A stretch of DNA of 64,000 bases from Zygnema cylindricum (Eukaryota; Streptophyta; Zygnematophyceae; Zygnematales; Zygnemataceae): contig JBBHKE010002026.1 of assembly GCA_037447655.1 (NCBI GenBank), positions 62,001 to 126,000 of the forward strand. The letters are read 5' to 3'. This document shows, in pieces, positions 1 to 10,114 of this stretch. Position 1 is the first letter of the stretch, and the number at the start of each line of letters is the position of its first letter. A program made the translations under genes and the position numbers. The notes under the pieces are model-generated. The model ran no database searches, was not told the DNA's origin, and was given only the letters and a program-made list of their open reading frames with translations.

Positions 1-1130
1 GTAGTCACCACTACGATGCAAGTGGACGAAGAGTGGTTAAGTAGGATAAAGCCCGCCTATGATGACGATGACACACTGAAGGAACTAAGTAAACGGAAGG
101 TACTAATCCAAACCGCCAATGGTATGTGGCGGTACAAACCGAGTAAAACTACACGACTTTATGTTCCGACAAATACGGAGTTATGTCATGCGATTCTTAA
201 ACCGAGCCACGACGAGCCGCTCAGCGGACACTTTGGGCGGGATAAAACAATCGCGCATGTCGCTGAGGCGTATTATTGGCCGAACATGACTCGCGACATT
301 GCGGAATATGTCCGGACATGTGACTCCTGTAATAGGAACAAATCGGATTCAGGGCAACAAGGCTTGTTACAACCCCTTTCCATACCATCTGTTCCTTAGG
401 AGGCGATTTCAATGGATTTCATTGTAGCCCTTACGCTGACTAAGGAGGGCTACGACTCAATCTTCGTTGTCGTGGATTATTTGACGAAAATGGCCCATTT
501 CTTACCCACGTCCACCACAGCCACAACACGAGATATCGGGGACTTACTCTTTCGGGAGATATTCCGCCATCACGGACTTCCGAAGAGGATCGTCAGCGAC
601 CGCGATCGCAAATTCGTGAGCCACTTTTGGGGAAATCTATTTGCGCTATGTGGCACGCAGTTGGCCATGTCCACAGCTTACCACCCTCAAACTGATGGTC
701 AGACTAAAAGGGTGAATCGAACTCTAGTGGAAGCGTTGCGGGCTTATGTATTGGTGCACCAAACAGATTGGGTGGACCATTTAACAGCTATTGAGGTGGC
801 GTACAACAGTGTTGTACACTCGTCTATGAATGCTACGCCATTCTCCCTAAATGGACGACAACCCACTCTTCCCCAAAACTTATTGGTAGCGGACCGCCAT
901 ACGCCAGCAGCTCGGGATTTTGCCAAAATGCTGCAAGGAAACCTGGAAAAGGCGGCCAAGGCGCTCCAGTTAGCAAAGGATTGCCAAAAGTCGAAGGCCC
1001 ACGCTCATCGGAAGGACGCCGTCTTTAGCGTGGGGGAAAAGGTTTGCCTTAATATGGCAAACCTCTCTTTGCCGGGTGCCCTCTCTAAGAAATTGGCACC
1101 GAAATTTTACGCGCCCATTCACAGTTCTCT
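1..1130 (+). pseudogene. Ty3/gypsy chromovirus integrase, broken
   Basis: This is the C-terminal part of a Ty3 pol polyprotein; the 5' part lies outside the window. The H-H-C-C zinc region is visible (GHFGRDKTIAHV, then CDSCNRNK), followed by a core with SMDFI and VSDRDRKF as the first two catalytic-acid regions. In-frame TAG at 397-399 falls between PSVP and EAISMDFI, where family members have Trp, so it looks like a nonsense mutation. The third catalytic acid is lost: the usual TDGQTERVNRT motif reads TDGQTKRVNRT. A frameshift near 1110 moves the reading into the next frame. Integrase inserts the cDNA copy; this one should be inactive. Family identity is secure; the exact clade is inferred from the chromodomain that follows. 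Confidence 0.93.
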
Positions 1131-1471
1131 CCCTTGTGGGGGAAGTGGCTTATAAGTTGGATATTCCGAAAGACTGGCATATCCATAATGTCTTCCATGT
1201 TTCACTACTTAAACCATTCCGCGACCGTGATTCGATGTTTCCTAATTCACGACGGAATACTCCTTTACCACCCGTTCAGGGTACCTCGAACGAGTATGAG
1301 GTGGAAGAGATCCTTTAGTCGCGCCGCTCTCGCAATTCCAACTCCAGCCGATATTTGGTGCGTTGGAAGGGCTATGGTGCTGAGGATGACTCTTGGGTGG
1401 ACGAAATGGATCTGCATTCCCCAAAGTTGCTACGCCGGTTTCAGCAGAGTGATGACACTCCACTTCGCTGA
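1076..1471 (+). pseudogene. Chromovirus integrase C-terminus with chromodomain
   Basis: Continues the upstream integrase after a frameshift. The conserved Ty3 tail AYKLDIP...HNVFHVSLLKPF is followed by a chromodomain: EYEVEEIL, an in-frame TAG at 1316-1318, then YLVRWKGYGAEDDSWVDE and a C-terminal helix ending near 1471. Both aromatic-cage regions (EYEVE and the WKGY...DDSW stretch) are present. In chromoviruses this module binds methylated histone H3 and steers integration to heterochromatin. Apart from the single stop the domain is continuous, so decay is modest. Integrase with chromodomain identifies the chromovirus branch of Ty3/gypsy. Confidence 0.9.
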
Positions 1472-1937
1472 AAGGGCAATCGCAGCGGCCGCAATAAAGG
1501 AACGAATCGCAGTATTGCAACCATCGCAATTATATTAGGGACGCAACAAAGAAACGTAGCGGCGATGTTCCGCATCGCAGCGCTATAGGAGCGCAGCCAC
1601 CGCAGCGGAACATGGTTGCGGTGATGTCAGAGGAACGCAGCACCACCGCTGCGCTGACAGAAAGCGCACGGCGAATTTGCGCACGACGTTGGGGCAACGA
1701 ATTTGGTTTGGGCAGCAGCGGTATAAATGTTGGAGGGCAATAGGCGCTGGACGCCGCACCTGGGTGAAATCTCAAATTTTGATACCGCCATCTGCGACCA
1801 AATGCCTCGCGCCAGATTGCCTCTCCGCCGGTCAGAGATCTGGACAAGTCCTCAAAGATATGCAGCCAAAGGAAGCATACGATGGGCAAGGAGAAGAGAT
1901 ATTAAAGTGAGGTGGTAACTTCTAAGAAAGTCCGCCA
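1472..1937. other. Non-coding stretch with short inverted repeat
   Basis: No credible gene. A CG-rich tract rich in GCAGCG/CGCAGC words lies near 1480-1700. A 9-bp perfect inverted repeat (atgttccgc at 1565-1573, gcggaacat at 1605-1613) could form a hairpin. It follows the chromovirus coding end, so it may be element 3' UTR; no LTR boundary was identified. Confidence 0.4.
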
Positions 1938-3063
1938 AAGAAACTGGTAGCGAGGCAGGGCCGGCAGAAACCAGTGGAGGGGAGGGGTCGAAAAACTCAC
2001 ACGACCCCGAATACACCCCAACCCGGGAAGGGGATCAGGAATATAAGGAAGATCATGAGCTCTCGGAGGCGGAGGAACTAGAATGAGAACCAACGCCTCC
2101 GACAATTGAGGAGCGCGCCTCGGATCTGGAGGTGATGAGGGACCCCAACAAGGAGAGTACGGCAGACGAGCAGTCCTACGAAAGCGCGGAAAAGAAAGCG
2201 GAAGCACAATACCCTAGTGGAGACGATGTGTTTCTCCTTCGGGAAGTCAAAGGGAGATAGTAGAGGAGAGTGAACAGGGAGAGGAAATTCCCGATTACCT
2301 CTTTCCACTTCCCGCCGACACACAGCATCCGGGTCTCACCTTCAAATTCACGAAGCGCTAGTACAGGGATCCCAAGGAGTGGCCCTAGGAGTGGCGTACG
2401 GGAAAACCTGGGGACCCTATCTTTATCCCCGCCAGCATACCGTCACACGCGGCTTGGAATTTTATGAGAACAAAGGACCTCGCGAACAACCACAAGGGTT
2501 ATGTGCAGCTTAACCCCCATGCCCTACCGTTTGTGGAAGTAGTTGAGGACAATTACCGGTTCAGGGTGGATGTTCCCAGGTTACTCCACCGTTATCACCC
2601 GTGGGATGTCCGCCTTTATGACATCATCTCTAGGGCAGATGTCACCCCCGAAGTACGGGCACTCAAGCTGGCCAGAAAGAACGCTCTGCAACGGGCCCAA
2701 ACTGCCAGGAAACATGCGTCCTTCAAGCTAAGGAAGGTACCTAGGTGGGAACCGGCGCAAGAGGAGGCGGAAGAGGCACAACAACTTGCAGAACCCGAAT
2801 CGCCCCAAATTCCGGCACCTGAGGAGCCTGCACCAGCGGCCATTCCGCCGCAACCCGAGGGTCCCGAGGCTGTACCGGAAGTGGGGGAGGACCAAGTGCG
2901 GGAGCGAATTATTCGGAGACGTTTGGCAGCGGCAGACCATCATATTGCGTTGCTGGAGACCCGATGTGAGCAGCTCCAAAACCAACTCGACACCCTGCGA
3001 CAAGAATTCGAGGAGTACCGCGAAGAGACGTACGGTATACTCCGGCAGTTGCAGTTTCCCTGA
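1938..3063 (+). pseudogene. Unrecognised acidic, coiled-coil protein, decayed 5' half
   Basis: The intact 3' part starts at ATG 2464 (200 codons, stop at 3061-3063). It holds a basic helix (RKNALQRAQTARKHASFKLRK), a Pro/Glu-rich linker, and a C-terminal heptad-like coiled coil (ALLETRCEQLQNQLDTLRQ). The same frame continues upstream with two stops at about 2365-2395 (I read EEIPDYLFPLPADTQ and DPIFIPASIPSHAAWNF). A shifted frame further upstream is strongly acidic (EDHELSEAEELE). Together this suggests a once longer protein. It lies directly downstream of the chromovirus integrase on the same strand, so it could be an extra 3' ORF of that element, a gag-like piece of another element, or a host gene. 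I do not recognise the family. Confidence 0.45.
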
Positions 3064-3450
3064 GACAAAAGGTTCAGCGAGACGTTGAAGCCCTAGTGGG
3101 AGGCACTGTAACTGGGTTACAAAGTTGGGTACTTAGTAGTTAGCAATTAGGCTGCTATGGTTGAGATGTTAGAGCAGCGTAGCTGCCATTCTAGACTAGG
3201 GCAACATAGCAGTACAGCAACTTAGCAACATAGTTACTTAGTGGCGTAGAAGCATAGCAGCGCAATAGAGCAAAGCAACTTAGCAGTATAACAACGCCGC
3301 GGAATGTAGATAGAACGGTATTGTTCTAGAAGATATTTCAAGGATTTGTCTCGGTTGAACGTGAAGGTCCACGTGTACAGTTGTAGAGTACTAGGTTGAC
3401 TAGCAGCTAGCTAGTTTAAATAGTCAGGTAGGCTTAGTGGATAGGAGACT
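3064..3450. repeat. Irregular GCAACWTAGCA-type minisatellite
   Basis: No gene. Between about 3170 and 3300 the words gcaacatagca, gcaacttagca, catagcagc recur irregularly. A similar word set occurs at 18120-18230, between a copia RNase H stop and its LTR, so this may be a retroelement 3' UTR motif. Confidence 0.45.
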
Positions 3451-4402
3451 CTTTGAATAAACCTACGCAGCGAGCGCAACCTTGTACTCTCTTCCAAGTA
3501 ATAAAGCGCAGCTTTGTCTGTCAGTGCTATGTACTCCTACTGTTGCTACAGGAAGATCCTTGGTGTTTTCCGCTGTGCATTGTGGCGTGCTGTGGTGCGC
3601 TATTGTCCCTTTTACAAGGCGGAATGAATCTTGACACATGTAACACATCGAACGAATTCAAACCGGCGCATTGGACGGATGAAAAGGAATACCGGACATT
3701 TGGGAAAACAAGTGTGAAGAATAAATACAAGACATTGATTTGAACTGAACTAACGGTTACGATTTGAGTGTGGACCACAGGTGAAGAAGTACTCCGAAAG
3801 CACTACAAATATTCGTACAAGATTAACCACAGCCGGTTGGACTTATTTGACTACTGCTAACTAAGCAGCAACATTTGGTTTACGGCGCCAAATGAAGAAA
3901 ACGTGAACAAACAATTTCTGGAGTTTAGTGAATTTAAATTTAGTGTGACACTGCTTGATTTAGGTTAGTGACAAATGAGATTTTTTGGAATTACATTAGG
4001 TACTCTGTCGTACTATAGTACAGTACGACTATTCAGATACTACAATTTGATTGGTCAAAAGGATTAGTAGATAGACACTCAGTGTATAAAAGTTTAGGAC
4101 TTAGAAATATTTTGTTAACCAGTTTTGAGATAATGCAAATTTGAATGCAGTTTTTGTGAAATTTGCAGATGTCATATCTTATGGTTTACTAGTTCAATTG
4201 TGCTGTAATTTTGGTAGTTGACAGTGTGTATGCTAGTGATATTCTATGCTGAATTTGGGGTAATTTTTACTTGTAAATCACGTTTTATAGTGAGTGAAAC
4301 ATTAGTGTTTGATTGGTTTCTTGGTTAGCTTCTGTGTAAGTTATGTCTACTTCTACCACTACTGCTGCAGCTCCACCTGTAGTGGTAGTCATAGAACAAC
4401 AT
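3451..4402 (+). mobile_element. 3' part of an LTR of the second copia lineage
   Basis: No coding gene. The last 60 bases (4343-4402) start atgtctacttctaccactac and end gaacaaca. They match the reverse complement of the end of the LTR at 17136-18082. The upstream 3900-4340 part has the same AT-rich style and a tataaaagtttaggacttag segment resembling the other LTRs of this lineage (45806-46647 and 48718-57296). The start of this LTR was not located and no target duplication is visible. Confidence 0.5.
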
Positions 4403-5378
4403 TGGACTTCCTTGAGTCCGGAGCAAAAAGAATCACTGAATTTGCTCCCTTGAGCATTACGTTATGGCTAGCCAAAAATGGCCTATAAGTACAGATGCCC
4501 TCTGGGAGAGAGGCGGCTTCCTTAATTTTTCTAAGTCTTAAGCTCCCTCTTTGAACCTACTACTAGTGTTTTTAGCCAATCAAAGGATTGTAAGGTACAA
4601 AATGGCACAGGTGCCGGTGTACTTCTTATACAGCCATAGTGTACCATGGTTGCTCCGCTAACGCGTGTCAGTTTTTGAGCTGTAGTCGCTCCCCGCATAA
4701 TAACCGCTCTCCAATCACAACTTGCCACATGTCGTCCGCCGACATTAGCTTGCAAACCGCCAAATGTCCACCCGGTGCTTCCCCTCCACTGTAAGCCGTC
4801 CGATGTGAAATCCGCGATTAATCGCGTCCGTTAAAACTTGATGTTGTTTCTTTTCGTTATCCGTGAAATATAGTATGTAGATTAGTACTACCTTTAAATA
4901 CCTTTCGAGCTCAATATATGTATCGTTTCGTCAACGTCTTAGTGGATAAGGCAAATATCCATATGAATATTTTGGCCTAGGTTCAAATCCCACTAATCAC
5001 ATTTTAGTTTGGTTATTCCCCTCTCTCTCTCTCTTATTGCATTGTAAGTGTTTATAATAACTTCAAACTCTATATTACTATCTGCCAAATAACATATATA
5101 GGATAGTACTATTGACTCCACGAAATGACCGTGGACCTTGGTCCAAATCCGGTAAGTTCCATATACCTTTTGGCAAACTATCCTCTCAACCCTTCAGCAT
5201 GTCTCCCTAACTATCTGTAGGTAGAGATGGAGTTTCTTTTGTCTCTCAGTGACTACGACAAGTATATAGAGATAAAAGTATTTCCATGCACCAGGTAGAA
5301 ACTTTGAGAAACCTTTTAATACTATCTCTCAAACACATAGAAAAAAATACAGACCTAGAAAATACTTAAATTTCAACA
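4403..5378 (-). mobile_element. Solo/truncated LTR of the main copia family
   Basis: The right end, ttcaaca at 5378, is the reverse complement of LTR start TGTTGAAATTTA and resembles the start of the LTRs of the element at 5634-10114. The left part carries the family promoter region in reverse: ccttgagtccggagcaaaaagaatc..., gctcccttgagcattacgttatgg. The terminal ~130 bp (LTR 3' end and primer site) is missing at the left, where sequence of another LTR begins at 4402. Minus orientation follows from both ends. Confidence 0.7.
4930..5000 (+). other. tRNA-like module antisense within LTR
   Basis: D-arm-like gtcttagtggataaggc (4936-4952; 4-bp stem with wobble) is followed by an exact B-box ggttcaaatcc (4980-4990). 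Spacing fits the A-box/B-box layout of a tRNA gene. No matching acceptor stem is seen, so I do not call a tRNA gene. Orientation is opposite to the LTR. Confidence 0.6.
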
Positions 5379-5633
5379 ACGCTTTAATGGACTTCGCTTT
5401 TGCGAAATGACCTCCATTGGTCGAGACCCCCTCCACGGCCCTTGTACGGAAAAAAAGGGCACGGAAAAAAGTCGCCCACGGGCTGGAAACATGAAGTGGG
5501 TTTTTTTTTTGGGTACTACAGGCACAAAATGTCAAAAACTTGCAACACATGAGATATCATTTGCCTATTCACTAAACTCATGGAACTTCATTTAAAATCA
5601 TCTCGCGAGGTGATTTTATATAAAGTTTGAAGA
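5379..5633. other. Spacer without a gene
   Basis: Flanking DNA of the complete copia insertion. No recognisable gene. The last five bases, gaaga, are the left copy of that element's target duplication. Confidence 0.6.
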
Positions 5634-5980
5634 TGTTGAAATTTATGTATTTTCTAGGTCTGTATTGGAAAAATAAATAGAGCTAGTCAACAAAGGCAGC
5701 CTGCTTCTCGCTCAAATCTCTCCGGTCCCCATACTTGTTGCAGTCACTGAAGACCAAAGAGAGAGCTAGAGCCATGGCTGTCTAAAGAGGATAGGCTAAT
5801 CGTAGTTTGTACCAAAATGGAGATGCCGAAATCAGGATTTGATTTTGGTACCTACCTTCCTATAACAACCATTAGTTTTAGCCTATAGCTTAGAGTCAAC
5901 GATGGCATATGTGGGGTACAATAGGTATTTATAAGTGTAGAAGTAGAGAGTTCTAACAAACTAACAAATAACCAAAAACT

Positions 5981-6055
5981 GCTCTAGACTAGATTTAAAC
6001 CATGGTCTATAGTTATATTTGTAGAGGTAAGCCTTAACCAATAAGGCGTTGACGA
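5981..6055 (-). other. tRNA-like module antisense within 5' LTR of E1
   Basis: On the minus strand: gccttattggttaaggc (6047 down to 6031) forms a perfect 4-bp D-stem with a TATTGGTTA loop; ggtttaaatct (6001 down to 5991) is a near B-box. The 3' LTR copy has ggttcaaat at the same place. Confidence 0.6.
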
Positions 6056-6471
6056 AACAATACACGTTACGGGTTTCAAAGATATATAAACGTTAAAGTA
6101 ACAGCTAATTAACGGGAGACTAACGAAAAGGAGCAATTCATGCATGTACGCGAATCTGAACCGTGAAAAAATGTTTTGATCAGACGGCCGCCATTGTAGC
6201 CGCCACGCGAAGTGAGCTTTTGGCGGCATTTGGAGATAGCGTCACGCGGTGCCATGTGGCGCCACGTTATTTGATATTAGAGAAGATGGGAAGAGGAACC
6301 ATGGCTCTCGATTTGACAGGTGTCACCTTGTAGACCTTGTCGTACAATGGACGTACAATAAGTAGATCGCCCATTGTACCTTCTTGTACTTTATAGTGTT
6401 CCTATTAGACTAGGGTTTAGTAGTAGGTAATCGTGATGAGGCAGACCTAGACTTAGTGATATTTAGGTACC

Positions 6472-6513
6472 TCTCTCTAAGAGAGCTTCTAACTATAAAG
6501 GTCATCTTTGACC
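6472..6513 (+). promoter_or_regulatory. LTR core promoter: CTCTCT/AGAGAG hairpin, TATA box, GGTCA palindrome
   Basis: Ctctctaagagag is followed by tataaag (6494-6500) and the inverted repeat ggtca-tctt-tgacc (6500-6513). The same order occurs in the LTR of element L (ctctctcccagagag, tataaaag at 60403-60410, ggtcaactttgacc) and, reversed, in the minus-strand copies. Transcription would start in the R region just downstream. The TGACC/GGTCA words resemble the TTGAC core of WRKY sites, if the host is plant-like. Confidence 0.6.
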
Positions 6514-6848
6514 AGCCATAACTTAATGCTCGGGTGGGCAAATTCAGTGATTTTTTTTGCTGCAGACTCAGGGGCGTCCAAGCTCCACAGGGGTGTAGTC
6601 GGTTAGAAACTTTGCGTGCCAGGGTGGCACTTATTCAGTGGGAAAGTCAAAGTGGGGAAAATTGTCCAAAACACATATTCAAGCTTTGCATTCTGTGGTG
6701 GAACTAAGCACACAGAAGGTCTTCTCTTCACTAGGGTGAAGGTGTATTAGGGTTCTAATTTTCAAGGGATAATTCATTTAGGGTTTATATCAACTTGGGG
6801 TCGGCACTATCTAGATTAACTTCTTTTGGATCTGCGATTCTGTGGGCA

Positions 6849-8258
6849 ATGGAGCCCATAGAATTTCAGGTTATGGGCCCACCATCTAGAGTGCCTATGT
6901 TTAATGGAACAGACTTCACTTATTGGGAGTTTACGATGGAGGGATTGCTTTTCGAGAAGCACTTATGGGGAATTGTTTCGGGACAAGAAAGGTTTCCCCC
7001 ACCAGGCTTTGGAGGAACTCAATATGGAGAATCATCTGGGGCTGCACAGAAAACCAACCGGAGTTCATATGCAAAGGAACGTGAAGGAAAATCATTGCCA
7101 TGGAAGGGGATAAATGGGAGAAGGGAAAAGCAACACTGATGGTGAGGGGAGTTAAGCTCTCGACTATGGTTCCACTTGTAGGGGTTACAATTAAAACTGA
7201 AGAAAGTGACATTAAAATCAGGGAGTATAAAAACACCATAGCAAAAAATCTCATACTTAGAAACGTATCTAAGGCTATAGATATCACTCTTATAAATTTA
7301 ACTAAGTGTTCAGAGATATGGGAAGCACTAAGTCAGATTTATAAGAGTGAGACTATTCAGAGGCAGCAATTAGTAAAACAAGAAATAGATGCCTATGTTT
7401 ATAAAGGCAGTAGCATGATAGAATTTTGCAATGATATTGCTGCGCTATATGTTGAGCTTGCTAGTGCGGGATATGTAGAATCTGAGGAGAGGAAGATTAA
7501 TACACTACTCATGAAACTCCCAGATGAGTACGAAAACATCATTTGTTGTATGCAGGCAATGGATGGCTCCTCATGGACTTGGAGCATTACCATGGGGATT
7601 ATTCTTGTGAGGGAAAGCACTTAGGAGCTTCGTAGGGGAAGTGACAGAGTGAATGCATTTATAGCTGGTGGTGATTGGCGGAAGCTTGATGAGAGGATTG
7701 GCGGTGACGAGCGGAAGCGTGCTGAGAGGAAGAAAGACAAAGGTAAACCTTATCGCAACTTTGGTGGAAAGAGAGGGAGAGGAAAAGAAAGGGGAGCTTT
7801 GAAAAAGGGTGTTTGTTTTTTTTTGTAGAGAACCGGGTCACTATATGGAGGAGTGTCCTTGTTTGGAAGAACTTAGAAGTTGGAATGTGAAAGAGGAGGA
7901 AGAAGGGGAAGAGGAGAAAGAGGATGAAGAAATTTTGGAGCTTATTCACATCGGTAGAATGGAGAAGAGAGAGAAGTACACAGAAATTACACGAAAGCAA
8001 CGATGTGCTTTTGGAGGTATAAGGGAAGTTAAGGGAAGAGAGGTACTTGAGGGAGTTAGAAATGATGAGGAAGTCAAGGAGTGTAGAAAGTATGACTTAG
8101 AAATGAGAAAGTCAGATCTAGGATACATAAATGAAAAAGGGAAAAATAAAAATAATGAGGATAATTCTATAAATATTTGGGAAACAGAAAACTGGTTGGA
8201 AAGGGAAACTTCAACGGATTTGGAGAAAAGGGGAGAAGTAAAACTAGAGGGGGTTTAA
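6849..8258 (+). pseudogene. Copia gag, broken (E1)
   Basis: ATG 6849 lies in the LTR. The frame runs MEPIEFQVMGPPSRVPMFNG through the primer site, then FTYWEFTMEGLL, the usual start of UBN2-type copia gag. A frameshift near 7100-7139 moves to the frame 7100-7624 (SQIYKSETIQRQQLVKQEIDAYVYKG, LLMKLPDEYENI), which ends at TAG 7622-7624. The CCHC knuckle follows at about 7810-7858 (REPGHYMEEC) but a long T-run has lengthened the CxxC spacing. An acidic/basic tail to 8258 replaces protease, apart from a KQRCAFGG relic of the gag-protease junction. Gag forms the particle; this copy cannot make a normal one. Confidence 0.88.
6869..6882 (+). promoter_or_regulatory. Primer-binding site, half-tRNA(iMet) type
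   Basis: Ggttatgggcccac directly follows the LTR terminal CA. It is complementary to the anticodon-arm part of initiator tRNA-Met (TGGGCCCATAACC), as in Drosophila copia, where the cleaved 5' half primes reverse transcription. It is not the TGGTATCAGAGC type of most flowering-plant copia elements. Confidence 0.88.
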
Positions 8259-8469
8259 AGGATAGGGGAGAAAAGAAATATTTAATGAAAAGTTTAGGGG
8301 AGGAGAAATGCTCTTTGGGAATCATTATAGAAAGTGATAGTGGAAAGAATTCCATGGGAAAGAGTGAGGAAAGTTCAAAAATCTGGGTGAGTATCATGGA
8401 TAAAAATATGAGTTCAGAAGATGTAGATTTTATGAGGAACTTAGTGGGGCTCTTGATATAACGATAAAT

Positions 8470-8682
8470 TTGGGGGGTAATGGTTTTGACATCACTAATG
8501 GGAGTGATGCCATTTATGAAGGTGTGCCTATAAAAGGGTTAGCATCTGGGTGTGTGTTGAAGATTGGAGATGGGGCTGGTTTTTTGAATTGCAAGAGGGA
8601 AATCGGATTCTGTGTGGATGGAAAAGAGATGAGTGGGACAAACTCTTTGCTTGGATTTATGGAAAATGGTATGCTTAATTAA
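8470..8682 (+). pseudogene. Possible remnant of copia RNase H 3' end (E1)
   Basis: The short frame includes GSDAIYEGVPIKGLASGCVLKIGDGAG, which aligns by eye with the RNase H segment GYGDAPMRRCTSGYVLYVGDGA of the intact family members. Later catalytic acids are not recognisable. It sits just before the polypurine tract, where the RNase H C-terminus belongs. This would mean the element was made by internal deletion joining 5' gag to the 3' end of pol. The interval 8259-8469 and 8690-8860 is purine-rich without a clear domain. Confidence 0.5.
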
Positions 8683-8863
8683 ATGTGCGATCAGCAAGAT
8701 GGAATGTTTATTGCAGCTCACCTAATGGACCTTTTAAAATACGAGAGTATTCACTTAAAGATTTATGAGGAGAAAAGAAAGAAGAAAAAGAAAAGAAGGA
8801 AAAAGAAAAAAAAAATATATATATATATATTTTTTAGTGGGAGTTGAAAAAGAAAGTAGACTA

Positions 8864-8877
8864 GAAAATAAGGGGAG
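8864..8877 (+). promoter_or_regulatory. Polypurine tract of E1
   Basis: Gaaaataaggggag directly precedes the 3' LTR start tgttgaaa. It primes plus-strand synthesis. The same ctagaaaataagg word is found in reverse before the LTRs ending at 44176 and 49817. Confidence 0.85.
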
Positions 8878-10114
8878 TGTTGAAATTTATGTATTTTCTA
8901 GGTCTGTATTGGAAAAATAAATAGAGTAAGTCAACAAAGGCAGCCTGCTTCTCGCTCGAATCTCTCTCGGTCCCCATACTTGTTGCAGTCACTGAAGACC
9001 AGAGAGAGAGCTAGAGCCATGGCTGTCTAAAGAGGATAGTCTAATCGTAGTTTGTACCAAAATGAAGATGCCGAAATCAAGATTTGATCTTGGTACCTAC
9101 CTTCCTATAACAACCATTAGCTTAAGCCTATAGCTTAGAGTCAACAATGCCATATGTGGGGTACAATAGGTATTTATAAGTGTAGAAGTAGAGAGTTCTA
9201 ACAAACTAACAAATAACCAAAAACTGCTCTAGACCACATTTGAACCATGGTCTATAGATATATTTGTAGAGGTAAGCCTTAACCAATAAGGCGTTGACGA
9301 AACGATACACGTTACGGGTTTCAAAGATATATAAATGTTAAAGCAACAGCTAATTAACGGCAGACTAACGAAAAGGAGCAATTCATGCATGTACGCGAAT
9401 CAGAACCGTGTAAAATATGTTTTGATCAGACGGCCGCCATTGTAGCCGCCACGCGAAGTGAGCTTTTGGCGGCATTTGGAGATAGTTTCACGCGGTGCCA
9501 CGTGTCGCCACATTATTTGATACCGGAGAAGATGGGAGGAGGAACCATGGCTCCCAATTTCACAGGTGTCACCTTGAAGACCATGTCGTACAATGGTCGT
9601 ACAATAAGTACATCTCCTATTGTACCTTCTTGTACTATATAGTGTTCCTATTGGACTAGGGTTTAGTAGTAGGTAGTCGTGAGTAGGCAGACCAAGACTT
9701 AGTGATATTTAGGTACCTCTATCTAAAAGAGCTTGTAACTATAAAGGTCATCTTTGACCAGCCATAACTTAATGCTCGGGTGAGCAAATTCAGTGATTCT
9801 TTTTGCTGCGGACTCAGGGGAGTCCAAGCTACACAAAGGTGTAGTCGGTCAGAGTCTTTGCGTGCCACGGTGGCACATATTCAGTGGAAAAGTCAAAGTG
9901 GGAAATATTGTCCAAAACACATATTCAAACTTTGCATTCTGTGGTGGAACTGAGCACACAGAAGGTCTTCTTTTCACATGGGTGAAGGTGTATTGGGGTT
10001 CTAATTGTCAAAGGGTCATTCATTTGGGTTAATATCAACTTGGATTCGGCACTATCTAGATTAGCTTCTTTTGGATCTGCGAATTCTGTGGGCAATGGAG
10101 CCCATAGAATTTCA
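8878..10114 (+). repeat. 3' LTR of E1
   Basis: 1237 bp, closely matching the 5' LTR over its length. Carries the TATA region near 9735 and the gag ATG near its end. Right flank gaaga completes the target duplication. Confidence 0.92.
9225..9300 (-). other. tRNA-like module antisense within 3' LTR of E1
   Basis: Minus strand: gccttattggttaaggc (9292 down to 9276) and ggttcaaat (9245 down to 9237), with flanks that pair as a wobble-containing T-arm (ccatg/tgtgg). Confidence 0.6.

Larger units (their letters stand above)
5634..6868 (+). repeat. 5' LTR of E1
   Basis: 1235 bp, TG...CA. Contains a TATA box near 6494, the antisense tRNA-like module near 6020, a GTACAATGG/CCATTGTAC inverted repeat near 6345-6380, and the gag start codon at 6849, 20 bases before the LTR ends. 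Confidence 0.92.
5634..10114 (+). mobile_element. Complete non-autonomous copia element (E1)
   Basis: The LTRs at 5634-6868 and 8878-10114 both start tgttgaaatttatg and end gcccatagaatttca. Identical 5-bp gaaga lies immediately outside both ends (5629-5633 and 10115-10119), a clear target-site duplication. The ~2-kb interior holds a gag remnant and a fragment resembling copia RNase H. Protease, integrase and RT are missing, so mobility would need enzymes in trans. The LTRs differ at scattered positions, so the insertion is not very recent. Confidence 0.93.

Noticed and set aside
4936-4990. A true tRNA gene in the LTR at 4403-5378
   Set aside because: D-arm and B-box are convincing but no 7-bp acceptor stem or proper anticodon arm was found. 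It recurs at the same place in mobile LTRs, so it is better described as a tRNA-like module.
7659-8000. Minus-strand 113-codon ORF in E1
   Set aside because: Mirror of purine-rich gag tail; composition artefact.
8815-8832. (AT)n run as a regulatory element
   Set aside because: Short simple repeat near the end of E1; no other evidence.
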